A stretch of DNA of 64,000 nucleotides. Origin: Bacteroidetes bacterium UBA1941. Its GTDB lineage: Bacteria > Bacteroidota > Bacteroidia > Chitinophagales > LD1. The DNA is taken from contig DDEZ01000002.1 in assembly GCA_002336805.1 (NCBI GenBank), positions 682,001 to 746,000 on the forward strand, in the 5' to 3' direction. The notes under the pieces were generated by a model, which saw only the letters and a program-made list of their open reading frames with translations, was not told the origin of the DNA and ran no database searches. The first letter of the stretch is position 1, and the number at the start of each line of letters is the position of its first letter. Below are positions 26,619 to 35,593 of this stretch, one piece after another. A program made the position numbers and the translations under genes.

Positions 26619-27329
26619 ATGAAGTTCAAATATCATATCCACCGCTTCGCACAGCATGCAGCACTGATCCTGCTATTGGTAGTATCTATCACTGCTGTGG
26701 CGCAGGATGATGACAAGCCGGCACCCTACAAGCGCCCCGAGCAGTCGTACTCCAAGGATACAGTGAGCACAGATTTTGGCAAGACCAACTCATTTACCCC
26801 AAAGAAGAAATTTGATATCGAGAAGCTACTCATAGAGCCCAATATCCAGTTATTCTTTGCCAATAACTACTACCAGTTTGGCCTCATGCCCTCTCTGGGG
26901 TACAAGACCTGGAAGAACCTCTATCTGGGTGGTAGCCTGAACTATAACCTGCAATACGTGCCTCACGTAGACGGGCCAAATACAAACTCACCTCACGCAT
27001 CGATACAGGTATATGGTGGTGGCCCCTTTGCGCACTACAAGATCTGGAAGGGCTTCTTTGCCCGCGTGCGTGTAGAGATGCTGGCGGTGCGCTACCCTAC
27101 GTCGTATGCGATGAATGGCACTGACCTGGTCTACAATACACGGGGTATACCATATCTGTGGATGGGAGCAGGGTACAACCTGACCGCCAGCAAGAATTTC
27201 TTTATACCCGTAGCGGTTTATCTCAATCCGCTCTATGCTACCTATAGCGGTGGGCAGAAGCAGGTATCGCCGTACCAGTCATTTGTATACTTTCAGGTAG
27301 CGTTTTACATCTTCTCTCCGGGCCATTGA
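26619..27329 (+). CDS. Outer-membrane beta-barrel-like hypothetical protein
   Basis: 236 residues. The signal peptide (LILLLVVSITAVAQ) is followed by an acidic linker and strands with alternating aromatics (LFFANNYYQFGLMPSLGYK, LYLGGSLNYNL), ending SFVYFQVAFYIF. A closing aromatic residue is typical of outer-membrane barrels. No named family. TATATTCG at 26604-26611 is a possible -7 element. Confidence 0.7.
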   Translation: MKFKYHIHRFAQHAALILLLVVSITAVAQDDDKPAPYKRPEQSYSKDTVSTDFGKTNSFTPKKKFDIEKLLIEPNIQLFFANNYYQFGLMPSLGYKTWKNLYLGGSLNYNLQYVPHVDGPNTNSPHASIQVYGGGPFAHYKIWKGFFARVRVEMLAVRYPTSYAMNGTDLVYNTRGIPYLWMGAGYNLTASKNFFIPVAVYLNPLYATYSGGQKQVSPYQSFVYFQVAFYIFSPGH

Positions 27330-27332
27330 TGT

Positions 27333-27935
27333 ATGGCTTCCAAGTTGCCTTTATCTTTTTATCGCAGGGACGACGTGACCCTCATAGCACGGGAGCTATT
27401 GGGCAAGGTCCTTTGTACAAATTTTGATGGTGTACTCACCAGTGGTATCATAGTAGAGACAGAAGCATACTCTCAGCGCGAAAAGGCCTGTCATGCTTTT
27501 GGGGGCAAGCGGACCCCGCGTACGGAGGTTTTCTACAATGATGGTGGGCTGTCTTATGTCTATCTCTGCTACGGCATTCATTACCTCTTCAATATCATCA
27601 CCAATGCAGCTGATACAGCAGATGCTGTGCTGGTACGCGCTATAGAGCCGGTAGATGGTGTAGAGACCATGCTCCGCCGCCGCAAGATGAACAAAATGGA
27701 ATATCGCATAGGCGCAGGCCCCGGCTCGGTCAGCCAAGCGCTGGGACTGAACAAACATCACAATGCCCTGGACCTCACCGAGGATCACGTATGGCTGGAG
27801 CGTCGCGGCATACGTGTCCCAGAGGATCAGATCATAGCATCGCCCAGAGTGGGGGTAGACTATGCCGGTGACGATGCCCTACTGCCATGGCGCTACCGTA
27901 TAGCAGGTAGTCTGTGGGTGAGCAAGGCGAAATAA
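27333..27935 (+). CDS. mpg: 3-methyladenine DNA glycosylase (AAG/MPG family)
   Basis: 200 residues. Conserved segments are ARELLGKVLCTNFDG, IVETEAYSQREKACHA (with the catalytic Glu) and GGLSYVYLCYGIHYLFN. It excises alkylated purines from DNA. Normal length for bacterial AAG proteins. It starts 4 bases after the preceding gene, so likely co-transcribed. Confidence 0.95.
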   Translation: MASKLPLSFYRRDDVTLIARELLGKVLCTNFDGVLTSGIIVETEAYSQREKACHAFGGKRTPRTEVFYNDGGLSYVYLCYGIHYLFNIITNAADTADAVLVRAIEPVDGVETMLRRRKMNKMEYRIGAGPGSVSQALGLNKHHNALDLTEDHVWLERRGIRVPEDQIIASPRVGVDYAGDDALLPWRYRIAGSLWVSKAK

Positions 27936-28052
27936 AAAATGCTGAAAATCAATAGACTGCAATAATTATTCATTTTTCCCTTGACAACGGGTCGTACCGC
28001 ATTTACCTTGTAGGTATAAGCTGAGAGTGATTTCAGTTTTTCAGGGTTAACA

Positions 28053-28097
28053 GGCCGGTAGCTTTAGAAGTGCCGGTCTTGTTATTTTATACCGGCC
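28053..28097. repeat. GGCCGGTA / TACCGGCC inverted repeat
   Basis: GGCCGGTA at 28053-28060 and TACCGGCC at 28090-28097. The right arm, TTTTATACCGGCC (28085-28097), is the exact complement of the GGCCGGTATAAAA found in the terminator hairpins at 30817 and 33278. It lies in the spacer upstream of the next membrane-protein gene. Confidence 0.5.
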
Positions 28098-28159
28098 CTA
28101 TATGCCGATACGGCCAATGCCCTTGGTTTTTCCTACTTTGCCGGATACAAGCACTCGAA

Positions 28160-29602
28160 TTGATATCCAGTCAAACAGACCCGCATGGCATCTCTGCCCA
28201 TCGCTTCCTGGCCTGGGCTATGGCTCTGGTTCTGCTCGCGGTGATGTGGCTCTACCCCCGGGCTACGTATGAGGACCGGGTGGTACCTATCGGTGATACG
28301 CTGGACTATCAGATCATAGCTGTCAACCTGGCCCGGCTCAATATCTTTCCTTCTGATGCGATCTTGCTGCCGGACTCTGCCTATCATTTTGATACCCGCC
28401 TGGCAGCTGATGCCGAAAGGATAAACGAGCGCAAGCAACACACCGGCCCTGGCTACAACTTTGTACGCAATCCGCTCTACACACTTTTCTGCGGCGCGGT
28501 GTATAAGGTGTCTGGCGTGCATATCAGCTGGCTGTATAGCATACAGTTCCTCATCCTCATTATAGCTCTTTCTTTGCTGCCTGTGGCGGGTGCTGCGGTA
28601 GCGGACCAGCGCGGCGTATGGGTGGGCAGTCTGGCAGCACTTGTTATATTTCTGCTCAGCAGAAGCTTTGCTACGGAGGTGCAGACTCAGGCATTGGTGC
28701 TACCATATACTATCGGCTTATGGTGGCTATTATCCGTCAATCTTAGGAGCACGGATGTTTTTTCGATAGTGGTGATGGGTATATATCTGGGTATCGGACT
28801 ATTACTTAAGAATTTTTTTATACCGGTAGCTTTTCTTGCCACTGCATATTATCTATACAGGCATCAGCGCTTACGGTCCTTATTTCTGGTTGCGGCGATA
28901 CTCATTACCATAGCACCCTGGACCATCTATGCAAACCGCCTTACGGGTCCATCGGATAGGTTCTTTTGGCTCACCACTCAGGGCGAGGATGTCCTGCTGG
29001 CGTCTAACAATGATGCTGCGACAGATGGAGACTGGCATCCTGAGGGAGTAACGCTGACGGCGCAATATCAGCAGCTATCTGGCACTGGCGAGCCCATCGC
29101 GCTGCAAGTATTTACCTATTGCGTCAGTCATCCTGCACATAGTATCGCGATGCTATCGGAGAAGGTGCACCTCGGGCTGCTCACGCGCTGGCCTCCGGTA
29201 CTGTTTATACTACTGCTCTGGACCTGTGCTTTTCTTGTGGCTCTTGCACACAGGATGAGACCAGCCATAGCAGTCCTGGTAGCACTGATAGCAGCAGTGG
29301 CGCTCGCCTGTTATCTGATGCACCGCGGCACCTTTTATGCTTTCCAGCAGCGGGCAGATCATTTGCTCCGGATCACTGGCTTGCCATTGTTATTGCTTGT
29401 CAGCAGCGTCCCGCTTAGCATCTGGCTATCCAGGCATGCATTGCTGAGATTATCGCCCGCTACTTGCATAGTGCTGGTTAGTTTTATCTTACTCAATATG
29501 ATCTTTTATGGCTCGCCACGTATTGTAGGGATGATAGACTTCCTATGGATGTTTTATGCCGGTATGCTCATGTATAGTATCGGCGATCTGCTGGCAGAAT
29601 GA
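28160..29602 (+). CDS. Polytopic membrane protein, GT-C-like, function unknown
   Basis: About 480 residues from TTG at 28160. The frame is open from ATG at 28070, but TACTTTG (28134-28140) resembles a -7 element, and ATG at 28218 is a third option, so the start is uncertain. There are roughly ten to twelve membrane segments. After TM1 an Asp-containing loop (GDTLDYQIIAVNLA) and later VRNPLYTLF resemble the first periplasmic loop of GT-C glycosyltransferases. It is followed 15 bases later by another such protein. Confidence 0.65.
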   Translation: MISSQTDPHGISAHRFLAWAMALVLLAVMWLYPRATYEDRVVPIGDTLDYQIIAVNLARLNIFPSDAILLPDSAYHFDTRLAADAERINERKQHTGPGYNFVRNPLYTLFCGAVYKVSGVHISWLYSIQFLILIIALSLLPVAGAAVADQRGVWVGSLAALVIFLLSRSFATEVQTQALVLPYTIGLWWLLSVNLRSTDVFSIVVMGIYLGIGLLLKNFFIPVAFLATAYYLYRHQRLRSLFLVAAILITIAPWTIYANRLTGPSDRFFWLTTQGEDVLLASNNDAATDGDWHPEGVTLTAQYQQLSGTGEPIALQVFTYCVSHPAHSIAMLSEKVHLGLLTRWPPVLFILLLWTCAFLVALAHRMRPAIAVLVALIAAVALACYLMHRGTFYAFQQRADHLLRITGLPLLLLVSSVPLSIWLSRHALLRLSPATCIVLVSFILLNMIFYGSPRIVGMIDFLWMFYAGMLMYSIGDLLAE

Positions 29603-29617
29603 TGTATCTTTAGCTCA

Positions 29618-30808
29618 GTGCCACCAATCAGAGACATACTCCGATACTCGCTGATCATACTCGTGGTCATGGTGCCATTCCTGTTCTCGCCGCAGCCTGC
29701 TCCGGATCAGCAGTTCTGCGGTACATTTTACCATATAGGCCGCCAGGCCGGCTTTGTGATCAACTGTGACTCCTACGAGTACGCCCGTGTATCTGTGAAG
29801 CCATCCTGCCTCTTTGAGCCGCATTCCATCAGGCAGTCGCGTCCTCTTTTTATCCTGGCCGGTTCGGCACTGGGATATACACTTTATCCTTTGCTATCCC
29901 TTTTTCATTTTAATATTTACTACGCACACTTTGCCGGCTATCTTTTGATCAATCTATTGCTGGTATTCGCCACCCTCTTACTGCTGGATCGTCTCCTGAC
30001 CAGATTTACATCTCTATTTGCTTTAGAGCGCTCCCTGATAGCCATTCTCCTACTCTCCAATGTGGTCAGCAAAACCTTTTTCTGGACCGCACATCAGCAG
30101 ATGTTCATTTTCCTCACGCCATTGCTATGCATCCATGTAGTACTATGGCTAGGTACTGCTGACCGTCCTCGTCGCAATGCTATATTGGTTGTATCCCTTT
30201 TCATTGGACTCAGTATGCTGGTATATGGCAATTTTGTTTTGCTCGTTATCAGTTTTCTTGCTGCCATGCTCAGGTATCGATATGATATGCGCACTGCGTT
30301 ATTGAGCCTTGCTTTGATCGCGCTCCCATCTCTGGTCTGGATACTGATCCTCCGCCTCAATGGAGTCACATACTACAATCATGAAGTGAGCTACTACCGG
30401 CAGTTCATCTGGGTGGCTGATGCCATGCAGGTATCATGGCCTGCCTTAGTGGCAAAATCAGCAGCCTATTGGCAGCGTTATTTGTTTTCATTCAGCTCTA
30501 TCTCTGTATTGTTTGCGCTGCTGCTGATGGCTGGTATCATTGCAGCTATACGCACGCGTGCTGTTGTCTTATCGACACTGCCATCGGTCTGCCTATGCCT
30601 GCTGCTGCTGGTGTTCGTATTCTTATACCTGATGGGATATTATGAGGAGCGGCTGCCTTTCACACTGGCTGCACCGCTAGCCGTTCTGTTTGCTTTCTAC
30701 TATGACCGCGACATAAAGCAACTGCTGCCTTATGCCTGGATTCTTTTAATGCTCGCCGCTGTCGGCTGGCATCTGTACAATGTGACGCGCTATGGCCCAT
30801 TTTCATAA
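29618..30808 (+). CDS. Polytopic membrane protein, GT-C-like, function unknown
   Basis: 396 residues from GTG at 29618. TM1 is followed by a loop with CDSYEYARVS and QSRPLFILAG, a layout reminiscent of GT-C sugar transferases. About ten membrane segments in all. TATCTTTA just upstream (29605-29612) is a possible -7 element. It is probably partnered with the upstream gene. No family recognised. Confidence 0.65.
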   Translation: MPPIRDILRYSLIILVVMVPFLFSPQPAPDQQFCGTFYHIGRQAGFVINCDSYEYARVSVKPSCLFEPHSIRQSRPLFILAGSALGYTLYPLLSLFHFNIYYAHFAGYLLINLLLVFATLLLLDRLLTRFTSLFALERSLIAILLLSNVVSKTFFWTAHQQMFIFLTPLLCIHVVLWLGTADRPRRNAILVVSLFIGLSMLVYGNFVLLVISFLAAMLRYRYDMRTALLSLALIALPSLVWILILRLNGVTYYNHEVSYYRQFIWVADAMQVSWPALVAKSAAYWQRYLFSFSSISVLFALLLMAGIIAAIRTRAVVLSTLPSVCLCLLLLVFVFLYLMGYYEERLPFTLAAPLAVLFAFYYDRDIKQLLPYAWILLMLAAVGWHLYNVTRYGPFS

Positions 30809-30810
30809 AA

Positions 30811-30836
30811 TAAAAAGGCCGGTATAAAACCGGCCC
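30811..30836 (-). terminator. Terminator hairpin (copy A), downstream of 30855 gene
   Basis: GGCCGGTATAAAACCGGCC at 30817-30835. On the minus strand the stem is followed by TTTTTATTTTAT, a good terminator for the 30855 gene. The same 19 bases recur at 33278. Confidence 0.8.
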
Positions 30837-30854
30837 TAGATATTCAATCTATGC

Positions 30855-33239
30855 TTATTGTAAGATCAAAATTTTTCGTGACCGGCTTTGACCTTGACTT
30901 TCTATATGCAGTAGATAGGCACCTGGAGCGATGGCCTGGCTTGTTTGCCACACCAGCCCTGATATACCATTTTGCTCTGCTACCTTTCTTCCGGACATAT
31001 CATAGAGGCCAATCTTTGTAGGTATTGCCAGTGCCTGGCTAAAATGAAAGGCCCCCTGATAGTAGGAGATCTGCAGCTCATCATCATTGATGTTTTCTAT
31101 CCCCGTAGGTATTTGTTTCACCACATCCAGCTCTACTGTGCCCCCTGCGTTCTTGGACATATATACAGCCGTATCGCAAAACGTAGCAGTACAACCCAGA
31201 CTATCAGTCACCGTCACACAGATATCGTAATATCCTGCAGTGTCATAGATGTGTGTAGGAGTAGCGCCAGTACTCGTAGGTGTACCATCGCCCCAGTTCC
31301 ATACGTATGATAAAGAAGGACCTACACATTGATTGAGTGCGTACCATAGCTGTGGTATGGCGGCTGGCTGTATGGAGAAATAGGCTGTCGTATTATTTAA
31401 TACAGCTAGATAGAGTGTCACGATACTATCGCAGCCATGGGCAGAACTACCGGTAAGTGTATCTACATATACACCTGAGGTAGAAAATGAATGCGCGCCC
31501 ACCGTATAGCTGCTGCCAGCACATATGGAGGCAAAAGTTGTATCTCTGATGGATGGATAAACCGTCAAGGACAATGTGCTAAAACTGTCACATCCGCTCA
31601 CAGAGCCTGATACTATTGTATCCGTGTAAATACCCGTAGATGAGTAGTGATGCGTGCCTGATGTGTAGCTTTGACCAGCACAGATAGCGGCTGTGATCGT
31701 GTCTTCAGCTTTCGGATAGACACGCAGATCAAGTTTGATAACACTATCGCAGCTATGCACTCCTCTTCCTTGGCCAAGGACAATGTGAATGCCGGGAGTA
31801 TAATAGTTGGAATACAAGACGGAGACTGACTGACCGGCACAGATGCTCTGAGTGAGATAGGTCGTGTCGAGTGGATAGACGGATAGTTTAGCTGGCAGCG
31901 ATGTATCTGACTGTCCATTATGATTAAAGACAGCTCTATACAAATTCCCATTCTGTATATTGGTCGCTGTGAAATAATACATACTGTCTGTGGCACCGGC
32001 TACGTTGGCATAGGTTGTTCCGCTATCACTGCTCACCTGCCACTGTGTGGTAGCTGTACTGGCAGTATCCACAGATACGAAATAGGCAGTATAGCCGGCA
32101 CATAACGAAGTGGCAATGGGATGCCTGCGTACTGGCAGTACTTTATACTCAATAAAATGCCCGTACGTAGCCATCGCCATCGATTGCATATTCACATTCA
32201 CTTTATAGGTGCCTGTGGCTATGTCATATTGAAATATAGTCCCCTGACTAAAAGTACCACCATAGGCAGTCATTCCATAAAGGATTCCATCACTCGCCTG
32301 ATACAATTCTCCCGTAGGATTACTGGCATCAGTACCCGCTCCAAAGTTGTGAAGGGTATCTATATTTCCATTTGCCATATTATACCTAAACAAAATTCCT
32401 TTAGAATATAGCCCGGCGGAATATGTCATACCATAAAGATTGCCGTCTGTAGCATGGGTCAGGCCACCCTTAGGAAAGCTATTATAAGGCAGATTAGCCA
32501 AAACGGTGTACGCACCTGTAGTTGCTATAAATCGGAAAATGACAGGCGGTGTAGAAGACGGATTTGCACCATGGGTCACTCCGTAGAGGGTGTCAGCGCC
32601 TACCTCCAGCAGCGTCGCTTTGGGATAGCAATAGTTAGGAAAATTATGAAGCACTGTATATGTATTAGTAGCGATATCATATCTATATATTGTACCGCCG
32701 GTATCTATGCCATCAGCTTGGGTGACTCCGTATAGAAAACCATCAGCTGCCTGGATCATCGCAGCGTATGGGTTTGCTCCCGGAGGGAGGTTGATTAATT
32801 TTTTTATAGAGTCTTCACCAGGCGTAAAACTGAAGATCGTACCGGGAATATTGGTGCCGGCATTTGTATTTGTTCCATACATTTTGCCATCATGCGCTAA
32901 GACCAAGGGCGCTAAAGGGCTGGTCCCATTACTGCCACCAAAATTGGAAGTGCCACTCTGTGCATCAGCATTTATAGTATAGTCATATGTAGCGATAGCG
33001 CCACCACTTGGGTTGCTATATCCTGTCCCATATAGCAATCCGTTCGGTGCTTCGATTAGTGTAGCGGACCAGGCAGAGGAGTGCAGCGCTTGAGCTCGTC
33101 TGGTTATGACAGAGTCTCCACCCATGTACTGGAAAAAAAATCCATCTGCGGCCGCTACTAGCCTCGGCCCTGACTGAGCGTGGGATAAAACTGCAACACA
33201 AAAGAACAACAAGCTTAAAAGTGCCTTTCTCATTTTCAT
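30855..33239 (-). CDS. T9SS cargo protein with GloVer-type propeller repeats, PKD domain and type A sorting domain
   Basis: 794 residues from ATG at 33239 (MKMRKALLSLLFFC); a longer frame from 33269 adds ten residues. After the signal peptide come about seven repeats of the tandem-propeller type (DGNLYGMT, GGTIFQYD), at about 30-370. Next are three Cys repeats ending GCDS...L (about 480-640), a PKD-like domain (NWGDGTPT, about 660-710) and a T9SS type A sorting tail (about 725-794). Secreted or surface-bound; function unknown. Confidence 0.85.
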   Translation of the reverse strand: MKMRKALLSLLFFCVAVLSHAQSGPRLVAAADGFFFQYMGGDSVITRRAQALHSSAWSATLIEAPNGLLYGTGYSNPSGGAIATYDYTINADAQSGTSNFGGSNGTSPLAPLVLAHDGKMYGTNTNAGTNIPGTIFSFTPGEDSIKKLINLPPGANPYAAMIQAADGFLYGVTQADGIDTGGTIYRYDIATNTYTVLHNFPNYCYPKATLLEVGADTLYGVTHGANPSSTPPVIFRFIATTGAYTVLANLPYNSFPKGGLTHATDGNLYGMTYSAGLYSKGILFRYNMANGNIDTLHNFGAGTDASNPTGELYQASDGILYGMTAYGGTFSQGTIFQYDIATGTYKVNVNMQSMAMATYGHFIEYKVLPVRRHPIATSLCAGYTAYFVSVDTASTATTQWQVSSDSGTTYANVAGATDSMYYFTATNIQNGNLYRAVFNHNGQSDTSLPAKLSVYPLDTTYLTQSICAGQSVSVLYSNYYTPGIHIVLGQGRGVHSCDSVIKLDLRVYPKAEDTITAAICAGQSYTSGTHHYSSTGIYTDTIVSGSVSGCDSFSTLSLTVYPSIRDTTFASICAGSSYTVGAHSFSTSGVYVDTLTGSSAHGCDSIVTLYLAVLNNTTAYFSIQPAAIPQLWYALNQCVGPSLSYVWNWGDGTPTSTGATPTHIYDTAGYYDICVTVTDSLGCTATFCDTAVYMSKNAGGTVELDVVKQIPTGIENINDDELQISYYQGAFHFSQALAIPTKIGLYDMSGRKVAEQNGISGLVWQTSQAIAPGAYLLHIESQGQSRSRKILILQ

Positions 33240-33271
33240 ATTTATACTAAATACGCGAAGTTTCGGCAAAC

Positions 33272-33296
33272 AAAAAAGGCCGGTATAAAACCGGCC
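33272..33296 (-). terminator. Terminator hairpin (copy B), downstream of gyrB
   Basis: GGCCGGTATAAAACCGGCC at 33278-33296, identical to copy A. On the minus strand TTTTTT follows, so it terminates the gyrB transcript. Confidence 0.8.
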
Positions 33297-33305
33297 TCCG
33301 TAGTT

Positions 33306-33340
33306 GTCTAATGTCTATCGTCTAAAGTCTCTTGTCTGGT
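33306..33340. repeat. Heptad-periodic GTCT repeat after gyrB
   Basis: GTCT begins at 33306, 33313, 33320, 33327 and 33334: five units of exactly seven bases (GTCTNNN). It lies between the gyrB stop and its terminator. It is the complement of the AGAC heptads at 6199-6238. Confidence 0.75.
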
Positions 33341-35320
33341 TTATGCATCCACACGCGCATACTTCGCGTTGGCCTCGATAAACTCGCGGCGTGGTGGCAC
33401 CTCATCGCCCATCAGCATGGAGAAGATATGATCGGCAGCGGCAGCGCTATCGATCGTCACTTTCTTCAGCGTGCGTGTCTCAGGATTCATGGTAGTCTCC
33501 CAGAGCTGCTCAGAGTTCATCTCACCGAGACCCTTGTAGCGCTGTACTACTACGTTGTCCGTGTTGCCGCCTTTGGCCAGAGCCAGGGTAGCGCGCTCAC
33601 GCTGGCTGTCATTCCAGCAGTAGGTTTGCTCCTTGCCTTTCTTGACCAGGTATAATGGCGGCTGTGCGATATAGATATTGCCGCGCTCTACCAGGTCCTT
33701 CATATAGCGGAAGAAGAATGTCAGGATCAGCGTGGTGATGTGGCTACCGTCTACGTCGGCATCGCACATGATCACGATCTTGTGGTAGCGCAGGTTGGTA
33801 ATGTCCAATGCCTTGGTATCATCCACGGTACCGATCTTGACACCCAGCGCGGTGAACATATTCCTGATCTCCTCATTCTCGTAGATCTTATGCTCCAGCG
33901 CTTTTTCTACGTTCAGGATCTTACCACGCAGTGGCAGGATAGCCTGGAAGGCACGGTTGCGGCCCTGCTTGGCAGTACCACCTGCGGAGTCACCTTCCAC
34001 CAGGAAGAGCTCGCTCTCGCCAGGATCCTTTGAGGAGCAGTCGGCCAGTTTGCCCGGCAGGCCACCTCCGCTAAAGGCGCCCTTGCGCTGCACCATCTCA
34101 CGCGCCTTGCGCGCAGCATGGCGGGCAGTAGCAGCCAGCACCACTTTGTCAAATATCAGTTTTGCTTGCTTCGGATTTTCCTCCAGGTAGTTTTGCAGTA
34201 CTTCTGCGAAAATTTGATTCACCGCGCCGGATACTTCATTATTACCCAGCTTAGTCTTGGTCTGTCCTTCAAACTGCGGCTCAGGCACCTTCACAGATAC
34301 GATAGCCGTGAGGCCTTCGCGGAAGTCATCACCCACGATCTCCACCTTCAGCTTTTCGAAGAACTTGTTCTTCTCACCATAGCTCTTGAAAGTACGAGTC
34401 AGCGCACTACGGAAGCCCGCTACGTGCGTACCGCCCTCTATGGTGTGGATGTTGTTGACGTATGAGAAGATATTCTCGCCGTATGACGTATTGTACTGCA
34501 GTGCCACTTCTACCATGATATTGTCACGGGCGCCCTCCACGTGGATAGGCGTAGGGATCAGTGGCTCACGTGTAGAGTCTAGATATTTCACAAACTCCAC
34601 GAGGCCACCCTCGCTGTAGAAATGCTCAGAGCGGAAAGTACCGTCTTCGTTCTTGTCACGCTCATCTGTCAGGGTGATGCTGATACCCTTATTGAGATAA
34701 GCCAGCTCACGGAGGCGCGATGCCAGTGTTTCAAAATTGTAGGTAGTGACCTGGAAGATAGTGCCATCCGGGTGGAAGGTCACGATCGTACCGCGATAGT
34801 CAGACGTGCCGATCTCCTTTACGTCATACAGCGGCTTGCCTATAGAGTATTCCTGCTCGTATTTTTTGCCACCGCGGTGAACTTCCACCTTCAGGTGATC
34901 GGAGAGTGCATTCACGCAGGATACACCCACACCGTGCAGACCGCCTGATACCTTATAGGAGTCTTTGTCAAATTTGCCACCGGCGTGGAGTACAGTCAGT
35001 ACTACCTCCAGTGCAGATTTACCTTCCTTCTCGTGAAAGTCGACCGGGATACCACGGCCATCATCCTTTACACTGATAGAGTTGTCCGGCAGGATCTTCA
35101 CAAAGATGTTTTTGCAATGACCGGCCAGGGCCTCGTCTATCGAGTTGTCTACTACTTCATAGACCAGGTGGTGCAGGCCTTTCACGCCTATATCACCGAT
35201 ATACATCGCCGGGCGCTTACGCACCGCCTCGAGGCCTTCGAGCACCTGTATACTATCTGCTGAATATTCTTTCTTTTTCTCAGGGACTAATTCATTTTCT
35301 ACCGCCATTTGCGAACTCAT
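33341..35320 (-). CDS. gyrB: DNA gyrase subunit B
   Basis: 659 residues. The ATPase domain has EVVDNSIDEA, GRGIPVDF and GGLHGVGVSCVNALS. The TOPRIM domain has EGDSAGG and MCDADVDGSHI. The C-terminal domain ends NSEQLWETTMNPETRTL. It supplies ATP hydrolysis for negative supercoiling with GyrA. The length is that of a GyrB rather than of the larger E. coli type. TATCTTCG (35345-35352, minus strand) is a likely -7 element. Confidence 0.97.
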   Translation of the reverse strand: MSSQMAVENELVPEKKKEYSADSIQVLEGLEAVRKRPAMYIGDIGVKGLHHLVYEVVDNSIDEALAGHCKNIFVKILPDNSISVKDDGRGIPVDFHEKEGKSALEVVLTVLHAGGKFDKDSYKVSGGLHGVGVSCVNALSDHLKVEVHRGGKKYEQEYSIGKPLYDVKEIGTSDYRGTIVTFHPDGTIFQVTTYNFETLASRLRELAYLNKGISITLTDERDKNEDGTFRSEHFYSEGGLVEFVKYLDSTREPLIPTPIHVEGARDNIMVEVALQYNTSYGENIFSYVNNIHTIEGGTHVAGFRSALTRTFKSYGEKNKFFEKLKVEIVGDDFREGLTAIVSVKVPEPQFEGQTKTKLGNNEVSGAVNQIFAEVLQNYLEENPKQAKLIFDKVVLAATARHAARKAREMVQRKGAFSGGGLPGKLADCSSKDPGESELFLVEGDSAGGTAKQGRNRAFQAILPLRGKILNVEKALEHKIYENEEIRNMFTALGVKIGTVDDTKALDITNLRYHKIVIMCDADVDGSHITTLILTFFFRYMKDLVERGNIYIAQPPLYLVKKGKEQTYCWNDSQRERATLALAKGGNTDNVVVQRYKGLGEMNSEQLWETTMNPETRTLKKVTIDSAAAADHIFSMLMGDEVPPRREFIEANAKYARVDA

Positions 35321-35344
35321 TTCTAGTTTAGTTTTTGGAACGGT

Positions 35345-35352
35345 CGAAGATA
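35345..35352 (-). promoter_or_regulatory. -7 element of gyrB
   Basis: CGAAGATA here reads TATCTTCG on the minus strand, one base from the consensus. It lies 24 bases before the gyrB start. No clear -33 TTTG is found. The rest of the 273-base spacer up to 35593 holds a neighbouring terminator and A/T-rich DNA. Confidence 0.5.
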
Positions 35353-35534
35353 CTCAAAACCTGCGTAAAATCTATGTTTCAGCCCTCCCAAAATCCCTTA
35401 AAAATGAGTTGTTTTGTGGATAAATATTTCGCAAAAAAGATCAACCTGAAATAGCTGGGGCAAATGCTAAATTCAACCCAGTTTTGGTGCAAAAACGGTG
35501 GAAAAACACTTGTTTTTTGCGGTGATTAAGGTCC

Positions 35535-35571
35535 AAAAAAACAAAAGAGCGGGAGTTTTCACCCCCGCTCT
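35535..35571 (-). terminator. Terminator downstream of 35594 gene
   Basis: AGAGCGGG...CCCGCTCT stem (35546-35571). On the minus strand it is followed by TTTTGTTTTTTT. Confidence 0.85.
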
Positions 35572-35593
35572 GCGTCTCATCATCCCTAAAATC

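Noticed and set aside
27990..28085. Possible thiamine or other riboswitch (CTGAGA followed by hairpin-like sequence)
   Set aside because: Other conserved riboswitch segments are missing and the downstream gene is not a vitamin gene. The structure is better explained by the GGCCGG repeat.
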